From: Lentilactobacillus curieae
GTDB taxonomy: Bacteria; Bacillota; Bacilli; Lactobacillales; Lactobacillaceae
Assembly: GCF_000785105.2 (NCBI RefSeq)
Contig: NZ_CP018906.1
Coordinates: 372,001 to 436,000 of the forward strand
Length of the DNA: 64,000 nucleotides
Direction: 5' to 3'
In this document: one piece after another, positions 32,623 through 41,029 of the stretch
Numbering within the stretch: the first letter of the stretch is position 1
Layout: every line of letters begins with the position of its first letter
Program-made: the position numbers and the translations under genes
The notes under the pieces: generated by a model
Told to the model about the DNA's origin: nothing
The model's database searches: none
The model's input: the letters and a program-made list of their open reading frames with translations, nothing else

Positions 32623-32635
32623 GAACACGTTGTTC
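32623..32635. promoter_or_regulatory. Candidate TetR operator GAACA-CGT-TGTTC
   Basis: A perfect inverted repeat (GAACA/TGTTC, three-base spacer) inside an AAAAT...CTTTT context. It lies between the divergent ABC operon and TetR gene, 26 bases from the ATPase start. Typical placement for autorepression plus transporter repression. Confidence 0.55.
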
Positions 32636-32742
32636 TTTTAATGACAGTATGATAGGTTAATAGATAAATATCAATAATCAATTAATTTTTAGATGTCATT
32701 GTTTCAACAATAAAGCTAAATTGTGTCTATTTGGAGGCCATC

Positions 32743-33291
32743 ATGACTGGTATAAAGGACAATCGCAGAACCCTCGTCACAAAAAATTTATTAAAAGAAT
32801 CATTGCTTGAGCTACTAAAAGATAAACCACTGGAAAAAATCACGGTAACCGAGATTGCTAAGGGAGCTGACATAAATCGGGGAACTTTTTACCTGCATTA
32901 TGATAGTCCCAAAAGTTTATTTGCTGATACTGAGAATGAATTGATGGACGAAATCAAGCCCATGATCAATGAATTTTTGCAGCAGCCTTCCGACGATTTC
33001 TTACCAAACGTACTGAATCTAATTAAAAAGAATCCGGTTGCGACTCAATTGATTTTGGAAGATTCCGAAAACAATCATGTGTTAAGCACCTTAATTGAGC
33101 CATTCCGTGAACAAACCCAATTAAGAATTAGAGATCATTTCGATGATGTGGATACAACGATTGCGGACTATTACTTCGAATTTTGTATTTCCGGAGCAAT
33201 TAACGTAATTTTAAAGTGGCTGCGGTCGGGTAGTGATATAGCACCAGAACAGGTAGCTGAAGTCATATATAAAAGTGTACCGTATAGCTAA
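32743..33291 (+). CDS. TetR family regulator of the divergent ABC exporter
   Basis: A 182-residue regulator. The N-terminal helix-turn-helix is LLKESLLELLKDKPLEKITVTEIAKGADINRGTFYLHY, followed by a TetR_C_33-like helical domain. ATG 32743 is chosen because GGAGG (32733-32737) sits five bases upstream; a TTG at 32731 in the same frame would overlap that site. Divergence from the ABC genes with a palindrome between them suggests direct control of the exporter. A three-hairpin repeat begins at its stop codon. Confidence 0.85.
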   Translation: MTGIKDNRRTLVTKNLLKESLLELLKDKPLEKITVTEIAKGADINRGTFYLHYDSPKSLFADTENELMDEIKPMINEFLQQPSDDFLPNVLNLIKKNPVATQLILEDSENNHVLSTLIEPFREQTQLRIRDHFDDVDTTIADYYFEFCISGAINVILKWLRSGSDIAPEQVAEVIYKSVPYS

Positions 33292-33474
33292 AGGGAGCGG
33301 GACAGAAAGCATACGAAGATGCTTTCGTCGTCCCACCCCCACACAACCAACAGTAACTGAGAGTCACGGGTAGTGGCTCTCAGTCCTGATGGTTACTGCG
33401 TGTAGCAACCATCCGAATAGAAGAAAAAATGCCGTTATAATTTCAAAAAGGTGAAATTATAACAGCATTTTTTG
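33288..33474 (-). repeat. Three-hairpin intergenic repeat, copy B (inverted)
   Basis: The reverse complement of copy A with few changes: AAATGCTGTTATAATTTC hairpin, CAGTAACCATCAGGACTGAG hairpin, then GGGGTGGGAC/GTCCCGCTCCC with inner GAAAGCAT/ATGCTTTC. Copy A has GTCTCACTCCC there, so G-U pairs become G-C pairs. It overlaps the TetR stop by a few bases and fills the gap to the convergent DMT gene. Confidence 0.85.
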
Positions 33475-33510
33475 GGTGAACTTAATTTTATGTCTAGGCC
33501 TTTAACTATT

Positions 33511-34413
33511 CTAATATTTAGTTCCTAACGCCTGGATAAACGTTGTCAGTAATATCAATATTCCCCCAGTTAATTCAGCCGGAGTAAGTGGTGTCCCTAA
33601 GACGGTTACCGCTAAGACGGTCGCTGTCAGAGGTTCAAACGCCCCCAACATCCCCGTCGTAGTCGCCGAAATGTATTTCAAACTACTTAAATAAAATAGA
33701 TAAGTAAAAACTGTTCCCACCACGACGATTATCGAAATCCAAAATACCAGGTTAAAATCTAAAGGCACTTGGTTAGCGGTGAATGTATGATACAAAAATG
33801 GTAGCCCACCAATTAGCATTGCCCAGCCAACCACAAATCTGGCATCGTACTTTCTGAGCAACTGCCGGGGCATCAAAGTGTAAATCGCCGTTGCAACTCC
33901 AGCAGCTAGTCCCCAAAACATTCCCTTGGGAGTCAAAGCTAGCTGGTTAAAGTGCCCATTAGTTGCCAACATAAACGTCCCAAACAAGGCCACAATGATC
34001 GAAACCGTATCAATTCGTCGGGGTAACTTTTTACTGGCAATTGCAACGTATAGGATGATAAACAACGGCCCCAAGTTTTGCAAGACCGTTGCCGTTGGTG
34101 CGTTGCTGTAATTAACAGCACTAAAGTAACACAGCTGAGATGGCATCATTCCAAGTAAACCAAACAGGATCAGAGAAATCGCATCGTGTTTATTTTTAAA
34201 TATTTGTAGGACTTCAGTGCCATTAGTGGCAATTGACCACAAAATAAGGATTGAGCCGGCGAAAAATAGCCGCACACCCACGAGCCAAACAGGCGAAACA
34301 TGATAAGTTGAGAATACATACTGAGCAACGGTTCCGGACACTCCCCAAAGGGTCGCCCCTAAAATAACGTAGAAAAGTCCCTTTCCGGGATTATTTTTTG
34401 CAGCAACTTGCAT
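33511..34413 (-). CDS. EamA/DMT family transporter
   Basis: A 300-residue membrane protein with ten hydrophobic helices in two EamA repeats (GATLWGVSGTVAQYVF at the N-terminus, VFTYLFYLSSLKYISATTTGMLGAFEPLTATVLA in the second half). The family exports amino acids, drugs or metabolites; the substrate is unknown. Start ATG 34413 (MQVAAKNNPGK) is preferred over an upstream frame extension because GGGGCTG lies eight bases before it and the extension lacks a site. Confidence 0.85.
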   Translation of the reverse strand: MQVAAKNNPGKGLFYVILGATLWGVSGTVAQYVFSTYHVSPVWLVGVRLFFAGSILILWSIATNGTEVLQIFKNKHDAISLILFGLLGMMPSQLCYFSAVNYSNAPTATVLQNLGPLFIILYVAIASKKLPRRIDTVSIIVALFGTFMLATNGHFNQLALTPKGMFWGLAAGVATAIYTLMPRQLLRKYDARFVVGWAMLIGGLPFLYHTFTANQVPLDFNLVFWISIIVVVGTVFTYLFYLSSLKYISATTTGMLGAFEPLTATVLAVTVLGTPLTPAELTGGILILLTTFIQALGTKY

Positions 34414-34489
34414 TATGACAGCCCCAATCGAACAAGAATATAGAATTAACACTAGCCGAAAAAACGCTTGATGGCAAGGTTATTTTCAC

Positions 34490-34519
34490 AAAAAAAGAAC
34501 CGGCACAGCCGGTTCTTTC
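34490..34519 (-). terminator. Terminator of the secreted propeller gene
   Basis: AAAGAACCGGC pairs with GCCGGTTCTTT around ACA, seven bases after the stop at 34526, with a T-run on the minus strand. Confidence 0.85.
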
Positions 34520-34525
34520 ATTTTA

Positions 34526-36097
34526 TTAGTTAAGTGGTTTGCTTGAAACCATCAACTCAGGTGGCCATAGAGCAAGTAGGTATCCATAACCTTCTTGGTC
34601 AAATGCCAATCCTTCAAATTCACGTTTTGAATTAAATGCTTGGTAGTGAATGTCGTCAGCGCTAAAATCACCTGAACGGACCTTGCTTGCAGGAACTGAT
34701 GTCAAGATATCATCAGAAACGAAGTACAAACGACCGTTAGCTGGGTTAACAGAAACGAATTGGTTAGCGTCACCACCACGGTTACCTACATATGATGAAC
34801 CAGCAGAGAACTTAACTGAGTCTTCATCAAGGCGACCATAGAAGAACATGTAACCATCACCGAACTTACGTCCCCAATATGCATTACCATCGTTATCAAA
34901 TGCTAATGTATGAAGTTGTAAGTTTGATGTCTTAGAACCCTTATTATGCAACATCTTAAACTTGTATTGACGGATTGGCTTCAAAGTATTTGGATCCATT
35001 TCCATAACAACGTTGTCTTGATCAGTCTTAAGATCTGACAATGTGTTGTCTTCAGCAAGATACAAGTGTTGGTTTTGTGGGTTAAATGTCAAAGTTTGAC
35101 CATGACCAATGTCAACTTGTGGTGAAAGTTGAGCAGTTTGGGCGATATCCACATACTTGAACATATCTGGATTTTCGTTCTTAACTGAGTCAACCTTGTT
35201 TTGGTGGTCATCGATTTGGCTTTGAATGGTAGCAAGCTTCTTATCGTATGCCTTGATCTTAGCCTTGTGGCCTTGATATGACTTCATCCATTTTGCCATC
35301 TTAGCCTTTGATTGTTTAACAATCTTCTTGGCATTTTGACGGGTCTTGTATGAGTACTTAGCAGTAGTCTTCTTTTGGTACTTGTTGCGCTTGTCTTTCC
35401 ACTTGTAGTACCACTTTTGAGCGTTACTCATCCAGTTTTCCTGGTTGTTTTGGTAAGACTTGTTCTTGTTCAAAGTTGTGGTTAATGACTTAATTGCATC
35501 AAAATCATCTTGCATCTTTGAATAAGCAGCGTCATATTCTTGGTTATGTCTCAATCCATCCTCAGTGTATGGGTTGAAGTAGTCAAACGCACGCCAGAGG
35601 GCGTTAATATCTGTGTTGACCCCAAGTTTTTCTAGCTTAGCTAAATCAAACTTAACGATGGCACCGTAGTTGGTGTTAGTTCCGTTTGATTCAACGAAGT
35701 AAATGTGGTTATCGTTGTCCAAAGCAACTGATTGGAAGTTACCGTGTTGATAGTTAGAAACGTTGAAACCATCTGGTAAGAACCACTTAGTTGAGAACAT
35801 GTTTGATTGCGAGCTACCAGAAATCGTCTGGTATGTATTGCTTTCGTTGATTCCCGTTGGGTCAAGCTTATACTTAGTGTACTTACGATCCTTGTTACCT
35901 TGGGGAGTGTCATTGTTGACAGTGTTTAGTGACTCTTCGCTGTAATCTTTTAACACGTTACCGGCATTAACTGTCTTAATACTACCGGCATCACCTGGAG
36001 CATCGATAACATCCGCATGTACTGCAGACGCCCCCGCGAGCCCAAGTGAGGTAAACAAGATTGCAACTAAAGCAGTCTTCTTTAATTGTATCTTCAT
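34526..36097 (-). CDS. Secreted beta-propeller-like protein with a basic helical insertion
   Basis: A 523-residue protein with a Sec signal peptide (KKTALVAILFTSLGLAGASAVHA; cut near ADV). Residues ~60-170 and ~335-520 contain propeller-like blades (SVALDNDNHIYFVES, LTFNPQNQHLYLAED, LAFDNDGNAYWGRKF, SVNPANGRLYFVSDD, LAFDQEGYGYLLAL). Between them, residues ~190-325 are Lys/Gln-rich and predicted helical (WYYKWKDKRNKYQKK, KMAKWMKSYQGHKAK), like a coiled coil inserted in the propeller. No anchor motif is seen, so it is probably released or held by charge. I do not recognise a named family. Monocistronic with its own terminator. Confidence 0.75.
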   Translation of the reverse strand: MKIQLKKTALVAILFTSLGLAGASAVHADVIDAPGDAGSIKTVNAGNVLKDYSEESLNTVNNDTPQGNKDRKYTKYKLDPTGINESNTYQTISGSSQSNMFSTKWFLPDGFNVSNYQHGNFQSVALDNDNHIYFVESNGTNTNYGAIVKFDLAKLEKLGVNTDINALWRAFDYFNPYTEDGLRHNQEYDAAYSKMQDDFDAIKSLTTTLNKNKSYQNNQENWMSNAQKWYYKWKDKRNKYQKKTTAKYSYKTRQNAKKIVKQSKAKMAKWMKSYQGHKAKIKAYDKKLATIQSQIDDHQNKVDSVKNENPDMFKYVDIAQTAQLSPQVDIGHGQTLTFNPQNQHLYLAEDNTLSDLKTDQDNVVMEMDPNTLKPIRQYKFKMLHNKGSKTSNLQLHTLAFDNDGNAYWGRKFGDGYMFFYGRLDEDSVKFSAGSSYVGNRGGDANQFVSVNPANGRLYFVSDDILTSVPASKVRSGDFSADDIHYQAFNSKREFEGLAFDQEGYGYLLALWPPELMVSSKPLN

Positions 36098-36193
36098 TCA
36101 AATCCCACCTCAAAATTTTTTTGAACTTACAAACTTAGTGTAACTGTTTGCTGTTTGAAAGTAAAAGTATATACCACGTTTTTAAAGTAAAAG

Positions 36194-36232
36194 AAAAAAT
36201 GTAACCCGGGTGTAATGTGGGTTACATTTTTT
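36194..36232 (-). terminator. Terminator of the SH3-like surface gene
   Basis: AAAATGTAACCC pairs with GGGTTACATTTT over an 11-base loop, ten bases after the stop at 36242. A/T flanks make it potentially bidirectional. Confidence 0.85.
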
Positions 36233-36241
36233 GAGATAGAG

Positions 36242-37447
36242 TTATGGGTTGGGTGTTGGTGGAGTTATAATTTCTCCCCAATCATCTGGTGCCCAAACAT
36301 AAAGAGTGATTTCAGACTTGCCTAAAAAGTGATTGTCCTTTGCCAATTTGGCTAATGCTTTTACATTATCATAATTTTTCTGCATATCTTGTACTTGCTG
36401 AGAATTATTATCTGTTGCACCAATCACGATCTTCATATCTTCGTTACTAATAGTCTTATTATATTCTTCTACGCTTTCTGCCATCGATTTAAATATTGAA
36501 GCTGTAAAAGCTTCTTCATCATTCGTTTCGCTGCCAGTTGCTTTAAAAGTCACTACCGGCTTACCAACAGGTGTCTTATCAAAGTCTGTCTGATTTGACC
36601 TTCTAACAATGTGCACTGTGGTTTTAAAATCCACATAACTAGGGTCTGGAGTCGGTGTTGGCTTCGGTGGATCTGGAGTTGGTGTTGGCGTTGGATCCGG
36701 CGTTGGTGTTGGCGTCGGCGTTGGATCCGGTGTTGGCGTCACCGGAGGAGTCGTTTCTGTTGGCTTTTCCACCCGGGTCACACCACTCGTCTTAACCCAG
36801 CCACTCAATTGTGGGTGCGTTAAATTGCGAACGTAGAAATATCCGGTCTGTTCACGGGTCATCATTACTGCATTGGTAACCCGCAATTCATCATCTTGAT
36901 AATTTGTAGTGTTATTCAATATCCGTTTTGCCTTATACTGAGCATTCTTTGGATAGTTCCAAACTGATTGGCCAACATTGTAGTGATAAGTTGCCCCGCC
37001 AATTCCAGCTCCCTCAGGAGTGGCAATTGACATTGTTGTACTGGCACGCTTAACTCCGCCAGCAAATACCTTTTTGGTTTTGCCACCGTAGATCCAGCCA
37101 CGATACTTTTGGTCAAAGGAAAAAACTTTATAGTACACACTCTTTCGTGAAGTTGTCGCCATCTTATAAATCCTAAAGTACTTAGCTGAACTCTTGGCAC
37201 TTCTCAACTTCTTCATTGTGGTGACGGTCGCTTTCTTCTTAGCACCCCGGAGAGTTCCGGCAATATTATATAAAGCATTCTTCCCTGTTGGAACAACATT
37301 TCTTTTAGTTCCATGGATCTCGGTCAGGTAGCGATTAGAAGTTACCTTGACTCGGGATTTTGCTTGGGCATCTGTTAAATTACACGCTGCAGTCACTCCC
37401 AATGCAACTAACGGGAGTAATAATAGGTGAGTTTTGAGCTTCATCAT
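36242..37447 (-). CDS. Secreted protein with SH3/GW-like repeats and Pro-Thr linker
   Basis: A 401-residue protein from ATG 37447 (AGGAGG five bases upstream). A signal peptide ends near DAQAKS. Residues ~30-240 hold repeats resembling bacterial SH3/GW wall-binding modules (VYYKVFSFDQKYRGWIYGGK; GYFYVRNLTHPQLSGWVKTS). A PTPDPTPTPT linker of about 40 residues follows, then a C-terminal domain of ~130 residues (FKTTVHIVRRSNQTDF to APDDWGEIITPP) that I do not recognise. No LPxTG is present, so the SH3-like part probably binds the wall non-covalently. Its promoter appears to lie within the loop of the preceding thi terminator. Confidence 0.75.
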   Translation of the reverse strand: MMKLKTHLLLLPLVALGVTAACNLTDAQAKSRVKVTSNRYLTEIHGTKRNVVPTGKNALYNIAGTLRGAKKKATVTTMKKLRSAKSSAKYFRIYKMATTSRKSVYYKVFSFDQKYRGWIYGGKTKKVFAGGVKRASTTMSIATPEGAGIGGATYHYNVGQSVWNYPKNAQYKAKRILNNTTNYQDDELRVTNAVMMTREQTGYFYVRNLTHPQLSGWVKTSGVTRVEKPTETTPPVTPTPDPTPTPTPTPDPTPTPTPDPPKPTPTPDPSYVDFKTTVHIVRRSNQTDFDKTPVGKPVVTFKATGSETNDEEAFTASIFKSMAESVEEYNKTISNEDMKIVIGATDNNSQQVQDMQKNYDNVKALAKLAKDNHFLGKSEITLYVWAPDDWGEIITPPTPNP

Positions 37448-37462
37448 TAAAACCTCCTTAAC

Positions 37463-37515
37463 AAAAAAAGAATCAACTATCCACATTTATAGTAACAAAT
37501 ATGCATAGTTGATTC
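37463..37515 (-). terminator. Terminator of thiMDE
   Basis: GAATCAACTAT (37470-37480) pairs with ATAGTTGATTC (37505-37515), followed on the minus strand by seven T. The loop contains TATAAATG-like promoter sequence for the next gene. Confidence 0.8.
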
Positions 37516-37526
37516 ATTTTTGAAGA

Positions 37527-38180
37527 TTAGTATTTAACTGTCTTAAGCTCACTGACTGTTCGGTTGATGTTATCACTTTGGGCAATCACTGAAATTACAG
37601 AAACGCCGGCCACACCTGTCCCTGCCAATTCTGTAACGTTATCTTCGGTAATCCCACCAATAGCAACGACTGGATAGTCACTCAGCTTAACCAATTTGGC
37701 AATTTCTTCTGGGCCAATCACCGGATCAGCATCTGCTTTAGATTGTGTTGTAAACGCCGGACCACTACCAATGTATGCTAACCCAGAAAGCTGATTTGCT
37801 TCCTCAACTTGTTCCTTAGTATCACAAGAAAGGCCGACAAATATCTGGTCGCCAACTTCAGTGATCACCTGACCTACCTTTTGATCCTTTTGACCGACGT
37901 GAATTCCGTCAGCCCCCACTCGCTTAGCCAACGCCACGTCATCATCCACAATAAACGGTACGTTGAAATCCTTACATAATTTCTTTAGAGTAACTGCCAG
38001 TTTGTACTTGGCTTCCCCTGTCAGTGAAGTCGGCCCCTTTTCCCGAAACTGAAACGCTGTAATTCCAGCGTTGAGAGCCTCAGTCAAAACAGAAACAATC
38101 GTCTGGTTTTCGTTTTTAATATCTTGAGTTCCACAAATAAAGTAAGCGCCTAGGTGCTTTGATTCAAATTTAATCGTCAT
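37527..38180 (-). CDS. thiE: Thiamine-phosphate synthase
   Basis: A 217-residue TIM-barrel enzyme that joins HMP-PP and thiazole phosphate to give thiamine phosphate. Motifs are YFICGTQD, FQFREKGP (pyrophosphate region), PFIVDDDVALAKRVGADGIHVGQKD, GLSCDTKEQ, YIGSGPAFTTQSKADA and VAIGGITEDNV. ATG 38180 (GGGAG upstream) overlaps the end of thiD by 11 bases, indicating translational coupling. It is the last gene of thiMDE. Confidence 0.95.
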   Translation of the reverse strand: MTIKFESKHLGAYFICGTQDIKNENQTIVSVLTEALNAGITAFQFREKGPTSLTGEAKYKLAVTLKKLCKDFNVPFIVDDDVALAKRVGADGIHVGQKDQKVGQVITEVGDQIFVGLSCDTKEQVEEANQLSGLAYIGSGPAFTTQSKADADPVIGPEEIAKLVKLSDYPVVAIGGITEDNVTELAGTGVAGVSVISVIAQSDNINRTVSELKTVKY

Positions 38181-38991
38181 CGTTTTCTCCCTCAATCTTT
38201 GCCCAATGATTCAGTGGACCATGTCCGTGACCCACTTGAATTCCGTCAGCAATGGTGGCTGAAACGTAGCGTTTACCGATTCGAATCGCATCTTCAACAC
38301 TCTTACCCTTCGCCAATTCAGCAGTAATGCATGAAGACAGCGTATCTCCAGTTCCGTGAGTCCGGTTGGTGTCCACTCGGGGGCTTGTGACCCAGAAACT
38401 ATTTCCGTCCTCAAGCAGGACAAAATCAGAAGACTTGCCTTCAGAAATATTGTGGCCACCCTTAACCAGTACGTTTTTAACCCCCATATCTTGAAGCTTT
38501 TGAGCAGCAGTTTTCATATCATCTTCTGACTTAATCTGCATCCCCGTTAATTCTTCTGCTTCAGGTAAATTAGGGGTCAAAATTGTTGCTAATGGTAGCA
38601 ATTCTGTTTTTACCGTTTGGATTGCGTCCTCAGACAATAGTCGAGCGCCACCCTTGGCAATCATCACTGGATCCACTGTAAGTGGCCCTAAGTCATACTT
38701 CTTCAGGTTTTCAACAACCGCTTCGACCGTTGGCACATCTGCCAACATTCCGGTTTTAGCTGCCCGAATTTTCAAATCTTCTGCCACGGACTTGAACTGC
38801 TCATCAATCATCTTCTTGGGCATTGCCATAAAGTCAGCAACCCCCAGAGTATTCTGAGCAGTCACCGCAACCACGACCGCTGCTGAAAACACGTGTCGTT
38901 CCTGCATTGTTTTAATGTCTGCCATTACTCCAGCACCACCGCCACTATCTGTACCAGCAATTGTCAGAGTTTGAACTGTCCCGTTTACCAT
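38170..38991 (-). CDS. thiD: Hydroxymethylpyrimidine/phosphomethylpyrimidine kinase
   Basis: A 273-residue ribokinase-fold enzyme phosphorylating HMP to HMP-PP. It has TIAGTDSGGGAGVMADIKTM at the N-terminus, DPVMIAKGGARLL in the middle, the ATP/anion-hole region THGTGDTLSSCI, and the family ending IADGIQVGHGHGPLNHW. Second gene of the operon, 13 bases after thiM. It supplies ThiE with HMP-PP; with no thiC or thiG in the window the operon looks like a salvage route. Confidence 0.95.
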   Translation of the reverse strand: MVNGTVQTLTIAGTDSGGGAGVMADIKTMQERHVFSAAVVVAVTAQNTLGVADFMAMPKKMIDEQFKSVAEDLKIRAAKTGMLADVPTVEAVVENLKKYDLGPLTVDPVMIAKGGARLLSEDAIQTVKTELLPLATILTPNLPEAEELTGMQIKSEDDMKTAAQKLQDMGVKNVLVKGGHNISEGKSSDFVLLEDGNSFWVTSPRVDTNRTHGTGDTLSSCITAELAKGKSVEDAIRIGKRYVSATIADGIQVGHGHGPLNHWAKIEGENDDD

Positions 38992-39004
38992 TTATCCGCT
39001 CTCC

Positions 39005-39793
39005 TTAATCAAACTGGGCGTGTTTTTCAACATCAGCCACTGAAATCAAGTGCAACTCATCAATCAACTGGGGACCAAATGAGCCCGCCAAAGGTTGATC
39101 CATCCGATTAGCCACTATTTCTCCGGCAACTGCAAAAACCGTTGCTGCAACTTGGGCCGCCTCAAAGTAGTCGTCTTCAATTGCCACAAACGTTCCGATT
39201 GTGCTTGAAAGCATATCGCCTGAACCAACATGTAGTTTGAACAAATCAGTGTTGTTATAAACGCGAACAACTGCGTCACCATTTGTAATAATGTCAGTTT
39301 TACCGCTCAGAACAACAACACAATCACGTTTTTTTGCAAGCGCCTTAGCAATTGCCTCTAAGTCAGCATCCCCTTCACCAGCATCGATTCCCTTAGCTTG
39401 CCATTCAACATCTGCTAATGCGGCAATTTCACCGGCGTTACCACGAATAACGGCCACATTAATGTTATCGAGCAATTCATTACATCTATCTAACCGATAC
39501 TGAACCGCCCCAACGGCAACTGGGTCAATCACGATTGGCTTATTGTATTGGTTGGCATACTTAGTTACAGCCGCAATTTGATCTAACTGGCCTTCAGTAA
39601 ACGCCCCTAGGTTGACCGTCAACGAATTAGAAATCTTGATCATTGCCTCAGCTTCATTTTTTTCTTCGGACATGATTGGAGATGCCCCAATGGCATTAAT
39701 TCCATTTGCGACATCTTGAACAGTGACGAAATTAGAAATATTAAAAGCAATTGGATTTTGTTTCCGTAATTTACTTAGTAGATCAATTTTCAT
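39005..39793 (-). CDS. thiM: Hydroxyethylthiazole kinase
   Basis: A 262-residue ribokinase-like enzyme phosphorylating hydroxyethylthiazole. Motifs are NISNFVTVQDVANGINAIGASPIMSEEK, VIDPVAVGAVQYR, VIRGNAGEIAAL and HVGSGDMLSSTIG (catalytic region). ATG 39793 follows AGGAG; the reading frame upstream runs into the riboswitch and is not coding. First gene of thiMDE and directly downstream of the TPP riboswitch terminator. Confidence 0.95.
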   Translation of the reverse strand: MKIDLLSKLRKQNPIAFNISNFVTVQDVANGINAIGASPIMSEEKNEAEAMIKISNSLTVNLGAFTEGQLDQIAAVTKYANQYNKPIVIDPVAVGAVQYRLDRCNELLDNINVAVIRGNAGEIAALADVEWQAKGIDAGEGDADLEAIAKALAKKRDCVVVLSGKTDIITNGDAVVRVYNNTDLFKLHVGSGDMLSSTIGTFVAIEDDYFEAAQVAATVFAVAGEIVANRMDQPLAGSFGPQLIDELHLISVADVEKHAQFD

Positions 39794-39810
39794 GACAACT
39801 CTCCTAAAAA

Positions 39811-39958
39811 TAAAAATACCGTCACCCAGACACTTTTGCATGGATGACGGCTTTATCAGTCGAGTTGACACATTCCCTACGCAAGTGTTGGCTTACAGGT
39901 TCAAAGGGATCAAGTTGATAAAACTCGTCTCAGCTGCTACGGCAGCACCCCTAGTGTT
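39811..39958 (-). promoter_or_regulatory. TPP (THI-box) riboswitch with terminator
   Basis: On the minus strand the aptamer (39866-39958) shows ACTAGGGGTGC, CTGAGA, CCCTTTGAACCTG and GCGTAGGGAA, the conserved TPP-aptamer blocks. It is followed by CCGTCATCCA/TGGGTGACGG (39819-39850) and a T-rich tract, an intrinsic terminator before thiM. Binding of thiamine pyrophosphate should stop transcription of thiMDE. Confidence 0.95.
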
Positions 39959-39970
39959 TATAGGTTGATT

Positions 39971-40855
39971 TTACTTGGTTTCGGTCTCTGGGTCAATTTG
40001 ATTTCGTTGTGCCTTTTCCTTATTGACCATTTTTTGAGCCATAGTTCTAACTTGATCCATCAAGGCATCAAACGCCTTGTCTGGAAGAATCTTTTGTAGT
40101 GCAATTGATGCCTTAGCACCAGTGCCACCTGCGTAACGAGCTTTAGGTTTTGCAGAAAATGCAGCTTGGTCAACCATTCTAGCAACTACCATTGGTTTAG
40201 ATGCGTAACGATATGCTAATTCAAAGAAGTCGGCAACCTTGCGACTAGCTGCTGCGTATGCGCCATCACCAGAAACTTCATTCAGGCTCTTCATGGCAAT
40301 CTTGCTCCAGTTGGACTCAATTGCACCTGGTTCAACGACAACAACATCAATCCCAAATTCTTTAAGTTCTTGACGAAGTGAATCGCTCATTCCCTCAATC
40401 GCATACTTAGAACCAACGTACCAGCTAGCCAAAGGCATTCCGGTCTTGCCAGCCATTGATGACATGTTGATGATGCGACCAGAACCTTGTTCTCTCATGA
40501 TTGGCAACACTGCCTGAATCATTTTCATTGCCCCAAACACGTTGACTTTAAACTGGTATTCACCATCTTTAAGGTCGACATCTTCCAAGGAGCCAAACGA
40601 ACCAAAGCCAGCATTGTTTACCAAAACATCGATATGCCCCGCATCATCATAAATAGTTTGCACTGCCTTGTCGATACTATCGTAATCAGCAACGTCCACA
40701 AATCCAGTCTTGATTCCTAAATCATCAAGTTCATTCATCTTTTCTACTCGGCGAGATAGAGTGTACACTTCCATACCGTTACGGTATAAATGTTTAGCGA
40801 TTTCTTTACCAATCCCAGAAGAACCGCCCGTAACAACTGCCACTTTTTTAGTCAT
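39971..40855 (-). CDS. SDR family oxidoreductase
   Basis: A 294-residue classical short-chain dehydrogenase. NAD(P)-binding VTGGSSGIGKEIAKHL (residues 8-23), structural NNAGFGS (~87), catalytic Ser in INMSSMAGK (~138) and YVGSKYA (Tyr/Lys ~153) are present, followed by VVVEPGAIESNW. A C-terminal extension of ~40 residues is basic. The substrate is unknown. It is transcribed towards thiM and its stop lies only 12 bases from the riboswitch aptamer. The G5 ribosome site is at 40864-40868. Confidence 0.9.
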   Translation of the reverse strand: MTKKVAVVTGGSSGIGKEIAKHLYRNGMEVYTLSRRVEKMNELDDLGIKTGFVDVADYDSIDKAVQTIYDDAGHIDVLVNNAGFGSFGSLEDVDLKDGEYQFKVNVFGAMKMIQAVLPIMREQGSGRIINMSSMAGKTGMPLASWYVGSKYAIEGMSDSLRQELKEFGIDVVVVEPGAIESNWSKIAMKSLNEVSGDGAYAAASRKVADFFELAYRYASKPMVVARMVDQAAFSAKPKARYAGGTGAKASIALQKILPDKAFDALMDQVRTMAQKMVNKEKAQRNQIDPETETK

Positions 40856-41029
40856 AAGTAAGGCCCCCTATTTATTGTTTAACACCTTAATCATACCATT
40901 AATTGAGTTTGAGACTGAAACATAGGTCTGGAAAATTATTGGCTTTCTTCCTAATTTGAATCAATTTTATTTGAAAAACTATGCTTGAGAGAATAGACTT
41001 TTAGTAAGTTAAATTAAGGAGGAACAAAC

